A stretch of 64,000 nucleotides of DNA from UBA5543 sp964464965 (lineage in GTDB: Bacteria > Bacteroidota > Bacteroidia > Chitinophagales > Chitinophagaceae), in contig CAYXHM010000003.1 in assembly GCA_964464965.1 (NCBI GenBank), forward strand, positions 62,001 to 126,000. Direction: 5' to 3'. The translations under genes were made by a program, and so were the position numbers. The notes beneath the pieces are model-generated. The model did not search any database. It was not told the DNA's origin and worked only from the letters and a program-made list of their open reading frames with translations. Below, one piece after another: positions 49,440 to 58,652 of this stretch (position 1 is its first letter; the number at the start of each line of letters is the position of its first letter).

Positions 49440-50990
49440 ATGAAAAACCTTTTAGCCATTTTGCTCCTGCAGGTTTTTGCCGGTACAATGTACGGACAAA
49501 ACCATGTGCCTAATGGTGATTTTGAAGATTTTGTTCAATGCCCCGCATCTTTTTCACAACTAGCGCGCGCTACAGGCTGGCGCCAGTATACAGGAGGGAC
49601 GGCTGATTATTTCCATGCTTGCAATACCGGTACTATCGTTAGTATTCCCAAAAATAACTTTGGGTATCAGCAACCAGCCAGCGGAAAAGGTTATGCGGGT
49701 ATATATGCGTACCAGGAAAGAGACTATAAAGAATACCTGGCAAGACATATTGCACCGCTTATTAAAGGGGTACGCTATGAGGTGTCCATGTCTGTTTGTC
49801 TCGCTAATATTTCTGCTTATGCAATAAACGACCTGTCTATATACCTTTACATTAACGGGCCTGTCAGCATACCTTCAGTATCAGGTACGGTCAATTATAC
49901 ACCCCAGGTATTTTACCAGAGCTATGGTATTTTAGCAGATACGCAAAACTGGGTGCGCCTTAGTCAGGTATTTGTTGCCGATTCCGCATACAACAAAATA
50001 ATCATCGGCAGTTTTAATGCCTGGACTACGCAGGTAAAGCAATTGGTACGCGGTGGAGGTGGTGGATATGCCTATTATTATATTGATTCCGTTGTTATTA
50101 AACCTATAGATACTTCCTACCAGCTACCGGTAGACACAATAAATTCACCTACAGACACTACAGGCAATGCTGATACGGTATCTGTTAGTTTTGACGAAGG
50201 CATCATATGGTGTGCCGGCAAAACCATAGCTGTCGATCTGTTTTATATCCTGGATACATCGTTCTCATCTGAAAATGTCTTTACGGTACAGCTTTCAGAT
50301 AGTAAAGGAGATTTTACAAATGCCATAAATATAGGCTCCATTACATCTTCCTTTCCTGACAGAATAATTTGCACCATCCCACGGGGCATACCACCCGGCA
50401 GTGAATACAGGATAAGGGTGGTTGCAACATCGCCTGAATATACATGGCTTTGCGATAAGATAATAACCATAACGCAAGGCCCGCAACCTGTTACCAACAA
50501 AAAAGTTACAGTTTGCCCCGGTGGTACTATCCGTCTATATGCGGTTGCAGAGGGCGATGTTAGTTATAAATGGAAAGGGCCTGATTTTTTCGAATCGGAA
50601 ATGCAGAACCCGCAGATAAATAATGCGGCGGCAAACCACCAGGGCTTGTACACGGTTACCGCTACAACAAATGGTTGCGTGGCAACAGATACTGTCAACG
50701 TTTCAATCAACTGCGGTATAGTTGAAATACCTAAGGCTTTCAGCCCTAATGGTGATGGCATTAATGATATACTGTACATACGCACCAACAGCGACCTGGA
50801 AGATTTAGACTTCAGGATATACAACCGCTGGGGGCAAATGATATTTCAAAGTAATGATATAAAAAAAGGCTGGGATGGAACGTTTAAGGGGCAAAAGCTA
50901 AACCCCGAAGTATTTGGCTACAGTATAACGGGTCGCTTTAGTAACGGCAAGCCATTGCAGAAAATGGGTAATGTTACTATAATCAGGTAG
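49440..50990 (+). CDS. Secreted protein with T9SS type B (gliding-motility) sorting domain
   Basis: This 516-residue protein has a signal peptide (MKNLLAILLLQVFAGTMYG). The N-terminal domain begins HVPNGDFEDFVQCP and looks like a carbohydrate-binding jelly roll (about residues 20-220). A PKD/Ig-like domain covers about 345-415. The C-terminal 85 residues are a type B domain: AFSPNGDGINDILYIRTN (about 433-450), FRIYNRWGQMIFQS (about 458-471) and GWDGTFKGQKL. It should be exported through SprA. The gene is divergent from the 3-hydroxyacyl-CoA dehydrogenase. Confidence 0.92.
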   Translation: MKNLLAILLLQVFAGTMYGQNHVPNGDFEDFVQCPASFSQLARATGWRQYTGGTADYFHACNTGTIVSIPKNNFGYQQPASGKGYAGIYAYQERDYKEYLARHIAPLIKGVRYEVSMSVCLANISAYAINDLSIYLYINGPVSIPSVSGTVNYTPQVFYQSYGILADTQNWVRLSQVFVADSAYNKIIIGSFNAWTTQVKQLVRGGGGGYAYYYIDSVVIKPIDTSYQLPVDTINSPTDTTGNADTVSVSFDEGIIWCAGKTIAVDLFYILDTSFSSENVFTVQLSDSKGDFTNAINIGSITSSFPDRIICTIPRGIPPGSEYRIRVVATSPEYTWLCDKIITITQGPQPVTNKKVTVCPGGTIRLYAVAEGDVSYKWKGPDFFESEMQNPQINNAAANHQGLYTVTATTNGCVATDTVNVSINCGIVEIPKAFSPNGDGINDILYIRTNSDLEDLDFRIYNRWGQMIFQSNDIKKGWDGTFKGQKLNPEVFGYSITGRFSNGKPLQKMGNVTIIR

Positions 50991-51062
50991 TTAAGATTTG
51001 CCGGGGATGAACCTCCTTATTTTCCTAATACAACCTTAACCCACCTATCGTCCCTTTTGCAT

Positions 51063-51070
51063 TATATTTG
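51063..51070 (+). promoter_or_regulatory. TAnnTTTG box 6 nt before the murI start
   Basis: TATATTTG ends 6 nt before the ATG at 51077. It overlaps the alternative TTG start at 51068 and rules it out. Confidence 0.5.
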
Positions 51071-51076
51071 TCCCCG

Positions 51077-51901
51077 ATGCAAACTACACACCCGATAGGC
51101 GTTTTCGATTCAGGCTTTGGTGGACTAACCGTGTTTAAAGCCATTAAAGAACAGATGCCCATGTACGACTACCTGTACCTGGGCGACAATGCACGCGCCC
51201 CATATGGAGACCGCTCGCTGGATATTGTATATGAATACACACTACAAGCTGTTGAATGGTTTTTCAAAATGGGCTGCCCGCTGGTGATACTGGCGTGCAA
51301 TACAGCATCTGCCGAGGCATTAAGGAAAATACAGCAGAATGACCTGGAACGGCTTGGCGCGGAAAAACGTGTACTGGGTGTAATACGCCCGACAGCCGAA
51401 ATTATAGGGCATTACACTAAAACAAATAGCATCGGTGTTCTGGGTACGCACGGCACTATAGATAGCAATGTATATGCCACGGAAATCAATGAATTTTTCC
51501 CCGATATAGAAGTCTATCAGCATGCCTGCCCTTTGTGGGTGCCTATGATAGAGAATGACGAGCACAGGTCTGAAGAGGCAGAAAAATATGTAAAAAAAGA
51601 CCTGCAGATGCTCATGAAACAGTCGCCGGATATTGACACTGTGTTGCTGGGCTGCACCCATTATCCATTGCTGATGGATACAATAAAGAGGCAACTGCCC
51701 GAAAATGTGCAGGTGGTAACACAGGCTCAGATAGTAGCTTCCAGCCTGCAGGACTATCTGCTACGGCATCCTGAAATTGAAAAGCAAATAACGCTGAACA
51801 GTACAACCCGTTTCTGCACTACAGATTCACCCGCATATTTTGATAAGCATGCCAGCGCCTTTTTTGGGCAGGCTGTACAGTCAGAAAGAGTGCGGCTGTA
51901 A
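51077..51901 (+). CDS. murI: Glutamate racemase
   Basis: MurI supplies D-glutamate for peptidoglycan. At 274 residues (from ATG 51077, MQTTHPIGVF) it matches the family. The two catalytic cysteines are in VILACNTASAEALR (about residue 74) and LLGCTHYPLL (about 192). The N-terminal FDSGFGGLTVFKAI and the DNARAPYGDRS loop are canonical. The stop directly abuts the convergent pyrG stop with no spacer. Confidence 0.96.
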   Translation: MQTTHPIGVFDSGFGGLTVFKAIKEQMPMYDYLYLGDNARAPYGDRSLDIVYEYTLQAVEWFFKMGCPLVILACNTASAEALRKIQQNDLERLGAEKRVLGVIRPTAEIIGHYTKTNSIGVLGTHGTIDSNVYATEINEFFPDIEVYQHACPLWVPMIENDEHRSEEAEKYVKKDLQMLMKQSPDIDTVLLGCTHYPLLMDTIKRQLPENVQVVTQAQIVASSLQDYLLRHPEIEKQITLNSTTRFCTTDSPAYFDKHASAFFGQAVQSERVRL

Positions 51902-53551
51902 TTAGTGCGCTACACTTTTTTCAAAAACTTTTTCTGCATTACCATTGCGGTTGCGCGCATCTTTTGCAGCTTGTACAAATGCCACAAACAACGGGTGAGG
52001 ATTTTCAACTGAGCTTTTATACTCAGGGTGAAACTGTACCGCTACAAAGTAGGGGTGATCGGGTAATTCCATTATTTCTACCAGCCCGGTTTCTGGATTG
52101 ATACCGGTGGCTTTCATCCCTGCCGCTTCATATGCTTCCAGGTAATCGTTGTTAAATTCATAACGGTGCCTGTGGCGCTCAGTAATAGCGTTGCTATTAT
52201 ATATTGCTGCTACTCTTGAACCTTCCTTCAGTTCACATTCATAGGCTCCCAGGCGCATAGTACCACCCATTTGGGTAATCTTTTTCTGCTCTTCCATCAT
52301 GCAGATAACAGGACTGTCCGTGCTGTCATTCATTTCTGTAGAGTGGGCATGTTTCAGCCCCAGTACATTGCGTGCAAACTCAACACATGCCATCTGCATA
52401 CCCAGGCATATACCAAAGAAAGGGATATTATTTTCGCGGGCATAACGTATGGCATCAATCTTGCCATCTATACCCCTGCTGCCAAAGCCGGGGGCTACAA
52501 GCACTGCATCCAGGTTGCGCATCTTTTCAGCAGCGTTCTGTGGTGTCAGGTCTTCCGAATGTATGTTGCGTACTTCTACTTTGCATTCATTTACAGCACC
52601 TGCATGTATCAATGCTTCCAGTATAGATTTGTAAGCATCCTGCAGTTCTACATATTTACCTATCAGGCCTATAACGACTTTAGATTTAGGATAGCGCAGC
52701 TTATTCAGGTATTCTTTCCACTTGCTCAGGTCCGGGTCTGTACCCATGGGCAACTCCAGCTTGCGCAATGATATTTCATCCAACTGCTCGCGCATCATTT
52801 CCAATGGTACGGCATAGATAGTATCCGCATCCATAGCCTCTATTACCGCATCCTGTGTTACGTTGCAAAACAGGGCTACTTTTCTTTTCAGTTCTTTATT
52901 AAGTGGCTCTTCTGTGCGGCAAACTAGGATGTCGGGGTTCAAGCCATGTTCACTCATCATTTTTACAGAGTGTTGGGTAGGCTTGGTCTTTAATTCTTTT
53001 GCTGCCTTCAGGTAAGGTATCAGTGTCAGGTGTATCACCAGTGCGTTCTCGTCACCCATTTCCCATTTCAGCTGGCGTACCGCCTCTATATATGGTAGTG
53101 ATTCTATATCGCCCACTGTACCCCCAAGTTCGGTAATAACGATGTCAAACTCGCCCTTTTCACCCAGCAGGGTCATACGGCGTTTTATTTCATCTGTTAT
53201 ATGAGGGATAACCTGTACCGTTTTACCTAAGTAAGCACCTGCACGTTCCTGGTTGATGACATGCTGGTAAATGCGGCCTGTAGTTACGTTATTGGCCTGC
53301 GATGTGTATGTGTTCAGGAAACGCTCGTAGTGGCCAAGGTCAAGATCAGTTTCCGCGCCGTCTTCCGTTACATAACACTCGCCGTGCTCATAAGGGTTCA
53401 ACGTGCCGGGGTCAACGTTAATATAAGGGTCGAATTTTTGTATCGTGGTTCTGTACCCCCTTGCCTGCAATAGCTTCGCCAGCGACGCTGCTATAATTCC
53501 TTTACCCAATGAAGAGGTAACACCCCCTGTTACAAAAATGTACTTAGTCAT
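51902..53551 (-). CDS. pyrG: CTP synthase
   Basis: PyrG aminates UTP to CTP with glutamine as nitrogen source. At 549 residues it is of normal length. The N-terminal synthetase domain has FVTGGVTSSLGKGIIAAS (about residues 5-22), QKFDPYINVDPGTLNPYEHG (about 39-58) and ITELGGTVGDIESLP. The glutaminase domain has the nucleophile Cys in PFFGICLGMQMAC (about 380) and the His/Glu pair in VQFHPEYKS (about 511-519). A TACCTTTG box lies 78 nt upstream of the start. Confidence 0.98.
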   Translation of the reverse strand: MTKYIFVTGGVTSSLGKGIIAASLAKLLQARGYRTTIQKFDPYINVDPGTLNPYEHGECYVTEDGAETDLDLGHYERFLNTYTSQANNVTTGRIYQHVINQERAGAYLGKTVQVIPHITDEIKRRMTLLGEKGEFDIVITELGGTVGDIESLPYIEAVRQLKWEMGDENALVIHLTLIPYLKAAKELKTKPTQHSVKMMSEHGLNPDILVCRTEEPLNKELKRKVALFCNVTQDAVIEAMDADTIYAVPLEMMREQLDEISLRKLELPMGTDPDLSKWKEYLNKLRYPKSKVVIGLIGKYVELQDAYKSILEALIHAGAVNECKVEVRNIHSEDLTPQNAAEKMRNLDAVLVAPGFGSRGIDGKIDAIRYARENNIPFFGICLGMQMACVEFARNVLGLKHAHSTEMNDSTDSPVICMMEEQKKITQMGGTMRLGAYECELKEGSRVAAIYNSNAITERHRHRYEFNNDYLEAYEAAGMKATGINPETGLVEIMELPDHPYFVAVQFHPEYKSSVENPHPLFVAFVQAAKDARNRNGNAEKVFEKSVAH

Positions 53552-53629
53552 AACGCTTCTGATTTTGTTTCAGACCGTGAATGCAGCTTATATATCCAAT
53601 AAATATGTGGGATTGCTCAATCGGTCACA

Positions 53630-53637
53630 CAAAGGTA
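53630..53637 (-). promoter_or_regulatory. TAnnTTTG box upstream of pyrG
   Basis: TACCTTTG on the minus strand ends 78 nt before the pyrG ATG. The leader would be long enough for attenuation, but no clear hairpin with T run is seen in it. Confidence 0.4.
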
Positions 53638-53710
53638 ACAAAGAAAAACCGAAGCAAAAATTTATTTCCCCTTCATATAACCACGGTTATTTTAGTGACA
53701 ATACGTCCCG

Positions 53711-53746
53711 TTTGATATGCGATTGCCGTATATAACTTTACATTTG
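53711..53746 (+). promoter_or_regulatory. Candidate promoter of the E1 fusion gene
   Basis: TTTG at 53711-53714 and TACATTTG at 53739-53746 are separated by 24 nt. The box ends 15 nt before the ATG at 53762, which argues against the upstream start at 53717. Confidence 0.5.
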
Positions 53747-53761
53747 CACCAAATCTCGTAT

Positions 53762-55741
53762 ATGCATTTCGACAAGACGGGCTATAGCACGGAGCAATTG
53801 GTAGAATTATATACCCACATGCTGCGCCCCCGCATGATTGAAGAAAAAATGCTGGTACTGCTGCGCCAGGGGAAGATCAGTAAATGGTTCAGCGGCATAG
53901 GGCAAGAGGCTATAGCCGTAGGTGCCACCCTGGCAATGGATAGCGACGAATATATTATGCCCCTGCACCGCAACCTGGGGGTGTTCACAGCCCGCAAGGT
54001 GCCATTTGATAAATTATTTATGCAATGGCAGGGCAAAAAAGATGGTTTTAGCAAAGGCAGGGAGCGTTCTTTTCACTTCGGCACCAACGACTATCATATA
54101 TGCGGCATGATATCACACCTGGGCCCGCAAATGGCCATTGCCGATGGGGTAGCGCTGGCGCACAAGCTGAAAAAAGAACAAAAAATAGCATTGGCATTTA
54201 CAGGCGATGGTGGCACCAGCGAGGGCGATTTCCATGAGGCCTGTAATGTGGCTGCTGTCTGGGGGCTGCCTGTCATATTTATTATAGAGAATAACGGCTA
54301 CGGTCTCAGCACACCGGTAAATGAACAATATGCCTGCCGCCAGTTGGCAGACCGTGCCGTGGGTTATGGCATGGCGGGCATCACTATAGATGGAAACAAT
54401 ATACTGGAAGTACATAAAGCTATAAAGGATGCCCGCGAATATTGTATCCGTGAGCAGAAACCTATGCTGATAGAATGCATGACATTCCGCATGCGTGGGC
54501 ATGAAGAGGCCAGCGGTGTGAAATATGTGCCCAAAAACCTGTTTGAAGAATGGGCTAAGAAAGACCCTGTACAGCGTTTTGAAGATTACCTGCTGGAAAA
54601 TGGTGTGTTGTCTCAATTCCTTATAAAAGAGATAAGAGACAACATTAAGGCAGAAATAGAGGCTGGCATCGCTGTAGGATTTGCGGCCCCGGATATAGTG
54701 CCCGATACTGATGAAGAGTTGCGTGATGTATATGCACCGTTTCATAACAGGCCGATACTTGCGGTTACAGATGCAAAAACCGAAAAGAAATTTATTCAGG
54801 CCATAAGTGATGGGTTGCGGCAAAGCATGCAGCAACATCCAAACTTTGTACTAATGGGCCAGGACATAGCCGAATATGGTGGTGCTTTTAAAGTGACAGA
54901 AGGTTTTGTGGATGAGTTTGGCAAAGAGCGTGTACGCAATACACCCATATGCGAAAGTGCCATAGTAGGTGCCGCGTTGGGACTATCACTGAAAGGGTAT
55001 AAAGCCATGATGGAAATGCAGTTTGCAGACTTTGCTACTGTCGGCTTCAACCAGATAATTAATAACCTGGCTAAAATATACTACCGCTGGGGGCAGCATG
55101 CAGATGTAGTAGTGCGTATGCCCACAGGTGGCGGGGTAGGCGCGGGGCCTTTCCACTCGCAGAGCAACGAGGCATGGTTTACACATACACCTGGTTTGAA
55201 AGTGGTATATCCCTCAACTCCTGAGGATGCCAAAGGCCTGCTGATAGCAGCTATTAACGACCCTAATCCTGTAATGTACTTCGAGCATAAAGCCTTGTAC
55301 AGAAGTATCAGTGGTTTTGTACCGAATGATTATTACACTATAGAAATAGGTAAAGCCAGGCTGGTGCAGGAGGGTGAAGACATCAGCATCATCACATATG
55401 GTGCAGGTGTACACTGGGCTACACAATACGCAGAACAGCACCCTGGCGTATCCTTTCATATACTTGACCTGCGCACGTTGCTACCCCTCGATTATGATGC
55501 CATTCGCGGGGCTGTACATGCTACCGGTAAGGTGTTGATACTGCACGAGGATTGTATGTTTGGCGGTATAGGTGGCGAGATAAGCGCATGGATTACCGAG
55601 CATTGCTTCCAGCAACTGGATGCGCCCATAGTACGTTGCGCCAGCCTGGATACACCTGTACCGTTCTCTATTGAACTGGAACAGAACTTCCTGGCGAAAA
55701 GCAAACTTGATGCTTGTGTGCAAAAGCTGCTCAATTATTAA
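53762..55741 (+). CDS. 2-oxoacid dehydrogenase E1, alpha and beta subunits fused
   Basis: This 659-residue thiamine-diphosphate enzyme decarboxylates a 2-oxoacid and passes the acyl group to a lipoyl E2. Residues 1 to about 330 are the alpha part, with MRPRMIEEKMLVLLRQGKI-like start and the TPP motif FTGDGGTSEGDFHEA ... ENNGYGLSTP (about 145-183). Residues about 340-659 are the beta part with VLMGQDIAEYGGAFKVTEGF, RVRNTPICESAIVGAALG and MPTGGGVGAGPFHSQSNEAW (about 455-474). The fusion resembles BCKDH/acetoin-type E1 proteins of Bacteroidota. No E2 or E3 gene is adjacent, so whether the substrate is branched-chain oxoacids or pyruvate is unclear. Confidence 0.92.
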   Translation: MHFDKTGYSTEQLVELYTHMLRPRMIEEKMLVLLRQGKISKWFSGIGQEAIAVGATLAMDSDEYIMPLHRNLGVFTARKVPFDKLFMQWQGKKDGFSKGRERSFHFGTNDYHICGMISHLGPQMAIADGVALAHKLKKEQKIALAFTGDGGTSEGDFHEACNVAAVWGLPVIFIIENNGYGLSTPVNEQYACRQLADRAVGYGMAGITIDGNNILEVHKAIKDAREYCIREQKPMLIECMTFRMRGHEEASGVKYVPKNLFEEWAKKDPVQRFEDYLLENGVLSQFLIKEIRDNIKAEIEAGIAVGFAAPDIVPDTDEELRDVYAPFHNRPILAVTDAKTEKKFIQAISDGLRQSMQQHPNFVLMGQDIAEYGGAFKVTEGFVDEFGKERVRNTPICESAIVGAALGLSLKGYKAMMEMQFADFATVGFNQIINNLAKIYYRWGQHADVVVRMPTGGGVGAGPFHSQSNEAWFTHTPGLKVVYPSTPEDAKGLLIAAINDPNPVMYFEHKALYRSISGFVPNDYYTIEIGKARLVQEGEDISIITYGAGVHWATQYAEQHPGVSFHILDLRTLLPLDYDAIRGAVHATGKVLILHEDCMFGGIGGEISAWITEHCFQQLDAPIVRCASLDTPVPFSIELEQNFLAKSKLDACVQKLLNY

Positions 55742-55812
55742 TGTCTTAATATTGTCCTTTCAGAAACCTAATAGTCGCCATGTTTATTAATTTAGCGCTG
55801 TAAATACAATAC

Positions 55813-56667
55813 ATGAATACAAGGATCACAACTTCCGTACTGTTTTTCGTTACAATATTATTATCTGCCTGTGGCGGTAGCAACCCAACCGGGCAGGCAC
55901 CACCTATTAAAATGGGCGACCCCGCTACCATTGTTACAGAAACAGACTCACAGTACCTGGCCGATGTTGTGACCGACCTGAACATGACCAGCATGCGGCC
56001 ATTAGCTGCTGCTACTAAAAAAGATACCGTTGCTGCTGTCACTACGGACACTTCCAAACCTGTGACTGAAACAGTAGCGGCTGCGCCGGCAGAAAATACA
56101 ACCCATGCTACCGGTAAAGGCTTAACAGTTCCTTTCCCGCAGGTGAAATTGTTTATAGCAGGCATAGAAACCAGGACTTATAAAGAACCAAACCTGGAAA
56201 CCGATTTCGGGGCCAGTTATGAACTGGTAAGCGGAGACCTGCAAGGCAAGCAGCTGATAGCAGAGGGCAAGGACATAGAAAATGTGTACATGCGCTACCA
56301 GACTATTGTTGTAGCCCGCGATAAAAACGGGGTACTACCACTGGAATCTCTAAAAAAACTTACCGACTGGAAAAAAATCAATGGCAAGAACGGGGCTTAC
56401 AAAATAGACGGTTTGCAAAAGAATAAACTGGAAGGAATTAAAGTATCCAACAAATCTATAAGGAATGCTGTAACCCGCGATGCCAAAGCCTTGCGGCTGA
56501 GCCGTAACGCCACACAGCAATGGCTGAACAGCGTACGCAAAACCAACAACACCAACCAGAAGCCACTGGCTATAGAACTGCGCTCTGTTATGTGGAAGGT
56601 AACCGGCAAAGATGCCAACGGCCGACCTTTCCAAAGGCAACTGCGTATAGATATCCCGGTAAAATAG
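55813..56667 (+). CDS. Lipoprotein of unknown function
   Basis: This 284-residue protein has a lipoprotein signal (TTSVLFFVTILLSAC, Cys about residue 20) followed by a flexible Ala/Thr/Lys-rich stretch (about 65-100). The C-terminal half is basic and has no motif I recognise; it includes IENVYMRYQTIVVARDKNG (about 156-174). It lies 71 nt after the E1 gene. A strong hairpin ends the unit. Confidence 0.8.
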   Translation: MNTRITTSVLFFVTILLSACGGSNPTGQAPPIKMGDPATIVTETDSQYLADVVTDLNMTSMRPLAAATKKDTVAAVTTDTSKPVTETVAAAPAENTTHATGKGLTVPFPQVKLFIAGIETRTYKEPNLETDFGASYELVSGDLQGKQLIAEGKDIENVYMRYQTIVVARDKNGVLPLESLKKLTDWKKINGKNGAYKIDGLQKNKLEGIKVSNKSIRNAVTRDAKALRLSRNATQQWLNSVRKTNNTNQKPLAIELRSVMWKVTGKDANGRPFQRQLRIDIPVK

Positions 56668-56700
56668 TTACAGTCAGCAATCTTGTAAAGAACTTTTAAT

Positions 56701-56725
56701 AGGGCCTGGTCTTGTACCAGGCCCT
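56701..56725. terminator. Terminator between convergent genes
   Basis: A 10-bp stem AGGGCCTGGT (56701-56710 with 56716-56725) has a 5-nt loop, followed by GATTTTATA on the plus strand. It lies between the lipoprotein gene and the convergent RidA-family gene and could serve both. Confidence 0.85.
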
Positions 56726-56735
56726 GATTTTATAT

Positions 56736-57155
56736 TTACATCTCCGCTATACACTTCAACTCTATAGCTATAGGTGTAGGCAGCGAGTTTATTTCTACCG
56801 TGGTGCGGCAGGGCTGATTGTCTTTAAAGTATTCAGCATATACACGGTTGTAAGTAGCAAAATCGCGCTTCATGTTTACAAGAAATACTGTAACATCTAC
56901 CAGCTTATCCCAACTGCTGCCGCTTTCTTCCAGTACAATGCGCACATTGTCGAACACGTTGCGGCACTGGGCTTCAAAGTCAAATTCCAGGAAGTTGCCG
57001 TTTTTATCCAGTTTTAGTCCGGGAACGACCATATCTCCTTCACCTGCATTGCGCGGTCCTATGCCCGACAGGAATAAAAGGTTTCCCACTTTACGGGCGT
57101 GTGGGTATAAGCCTACAGGCTTCGGTGCTTTATTAGTTGAAATTTTTTCGCTCAT
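56736..57155 (-). CDS. RidA-family protein, probable 2-aminomuconate deaminase
   Basis: This 139-residue member of the RidA/YjgF family resembles the 2-aminomuconate deaminase branch more than canonical RidA. It has PVGLYPHARKVGNLLFLSGI (about residues 14-33), EAQCRNVFDNVRIVLEESGS (about 64-83), WDKLVDVTVFLVNMKRDFAT and CRTTVEINSLPTPIAIELK near the end. In the 3-hydroxyanthranilate pathway that enzyme converts 2-aminomuconate to 4-oxalocrotonate. The gene lies 27 nt after an ALDH8-like gene, the preceding step of the same route, which supports the call. Canonical RidA (enamine hydrolysis) remains the alternative. Confidence 0.8.
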   Translation of the reverse strand: MSEKISTNKAPKPVGLYPHARKVGNLLFLSGIGPRNAGEGDMVVPGLKLDKNGNFLEFDFEAQCRNVFDNVRIVLEESGSSWDKLVDVTVFLVNMKRDFATYNRVYAEYFKDNQPCRTTVEINSLPTPIAIELKCIAEM

Positions 57156-57182
57156 ATATTCGTAATAAGTAAAATCAAATTG

Positions 57183-58640
57183 TTATAGTTCCACACAAAC
57201 ATTCTTTGCTTCCGTAAAGAAGCGCAGGGCTTCCCAGCCTCCCTCGCGGCCTACACCAGAGTTCTTAAATCCGCCGAATGGTGTACGCAGGTCGCGGAAC
57301 AACCAGCAGTTTACCCATATGATGCCACTGTGCACTTTCATAGCAACACGGTTGGCGCGGCTTATGTCTTGTGTCCATATAGTGGCGGCAAGGCCGTAAT
57401 CGCTTGTGTTGGCTAAGGTCAGCGCGTCGTCTTCTGTTTTAAATGATTGCAGCGTTACCACCGGGCCGAATATCTCTTCCATATTGGTACGGCAATCGGC
57501 GCCCAGTCCTTCTATTATTGTTGGTTGTATAAAGTAGCCATTTTCGCAGCGGCCTGTGCCTTTTACAGCATTGCCCCCCAGCAGTATTTTACCACCTTCT
57601 TCTTTGGCCAGTTCTATACAACTCATCACTTTATCAAAGTGCAGCTTGCTTACCACAGCACCTTGTTTGCTCTCGTCCAGCAGCGGGTCTCCGGGTATTA
57701 GCTTAGATGCCTTTGCTATAAATTCAGCTTTAAACTTTTCGTAGATGCTTTCTTCTACCAGTATCCTGCTGCCGCATAGGCATATCTGGCCCTGGTTGGC
57801 GAAGGACGATTGCAGCGTGGTGCGCATCATTTTATCCCAATCGCAATCTGCAAAAATGATGTTGGGGTTTTTACCGCCCAGCTCCAGCGATACTTTTTTA
57901 AACATTGGCCCTGTTACAGATGCAATTTCTTTACCGGCGCGGGTGCTGCCTGTAAATGATATCGCCTTTATCTCAGGGTGCGATACTATGGCACTACCAC
58001 AGTTGGGGCCATTACCATGTATAATGTTCAGCACACCATCGGGCAGCCCGGCTTCTTTGCATATAACGCTCAGCAGGTAGCCCGTCATCGGTGTCACCTC
58101 GCTGGGTTTTGCTATTACACAGTTGCCCGCAGCTATGGCCGGGGCTATCTTCCAGGTAAAGAGGTACAACGGCAGGTTCCAGGGAGAGATGCAGCCTACC
58201 ACGCCTATTGGCTGGCGTAGTGTGTAATTGATGGCTTTATCTTCCGTCATATGGCTTTCTGCAGCGAAGTGCATCAACCCTGTTGCAAAGAAGCGGAAGT
58301 TGCTGGAAGCGCGGGGTATATCCACCCTTTTGCTCAGCCACAGCGGTTTACCGTTATCATTGGTTTCTGCCAATGCCAGTGCGTCCAGGTTCTGGTCTAT
58401 TAACTCGGCTATGCGGTTCATTACCTTAAAACGCTCTTCGGCAGGGGTTACACTCCATTTGGCGAAGGCGGCTTTGGCTGCGCCTACGGCCATTTCTATA
58501 TCCTGTATATCACTGTCGGGGGTCTGGCTATACACTGCGCCGGTGGCCGGATTTACATTGTCCATATACTTACCACCCAGCGGGGCCTGTAAACTGCCTC
58601 CTATATAATTGGCTATCCTTTCGGGAGCATTAAGATTCAT
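57183..58640 (-). CDS. Aldehyde dehydrogenase, probable 2-aminomuconate-6-semialdehyde dehydrogenase
   Basis: This 485-residue NAD-dependent aldehyde dehydrogenase has the catalytic Glu in VSLELGGKNPNII (about residue 252) and Cys in NQGQICLCGSRIL (about 286). The segment VNCWLFRDLRTPFGGFKNSG (about residues 440-459) is typical of the 2-hydroxy-/2-aminomuconate semialdehyde group (ALDH8). The start is ATG 58640 (MNLNAPERIANYIGG), 4 nt after a TATCTTTG box; the frame extends 83 residues further upstream but without homology. It forms a unit with the RidA-type gene downstream. Known chemistry would place it in tryptophan/3-hydroxyanthranilate breakdown, though no other gene of that pathway is in the window. 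Confidence 0.88.
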   Translation of the reverse strand: MNLNAPERIANYIGGSLQAPLGGKYMDNVNPATGAVYSQTPDSDIQDIEMAVGAAKAAFAKWSVTPAEERFKVMNRIAELIDQNLDALALAETNDNGKPLWLSKRVDIPRASSNFRFFATGLMHFAAESHMTEDKAINYTLRQPIGVVGCISPWNLPLYLFTWKIAPAIAAGNCVIAKPSEVTPMTGYLLSVICKEAGLPDGVLNIIHGNGPNCGSAIVSHPEIKAISFTGSTRAGKEIASVTGPMFKKVSLELGGKNPNIIFADCDWDKMMRTTLQSSFANQGQICLCGSRILVEESIYEKFKAEFIAKASKLIPGDPLLDESKQGAVVSKLHFDKVMSCIELAKEEGGKILLGGNAVKGTGRCENGYFIQPTIIEGLGADCRTNMEEIFGPVVTLQSFKTEDDALTLANTSDYGLAATIWTQDISRANRVAMKVHSGIIWVNCWLFRDLRTPFGGFKNSGVGREGGWEALRFFTEAKNVCVEL

Positions 58641-58644
58641 GGTG

Positions 58645-58652
58645 CAAAGATA
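58645..58652 (-). promoter_or_regulatory. TAnnTTTG box 4 nt before the aldehyde dehydrogenase start
   Basis: TATCTTTG on the minus strand ends 4 nt before the ATG at 58640 and decides the start. It is identical in sequence and spacing to the box before the DAHP synthase gene. Confidence 0.55.

Noticed and set aside
53445..53735. 96-codon plus-strand frame at the pyrG 5' end
   Set aside because: It is antisense to pyrG and runs into the divergent promoter region without domain features.
54113..54838. 241-codon minus-strand frame opposite the E1 fusion
   Set aside because: It has low-complexity aromatic/Cys composition and no motifs; E1 is continuous on the plus strand.
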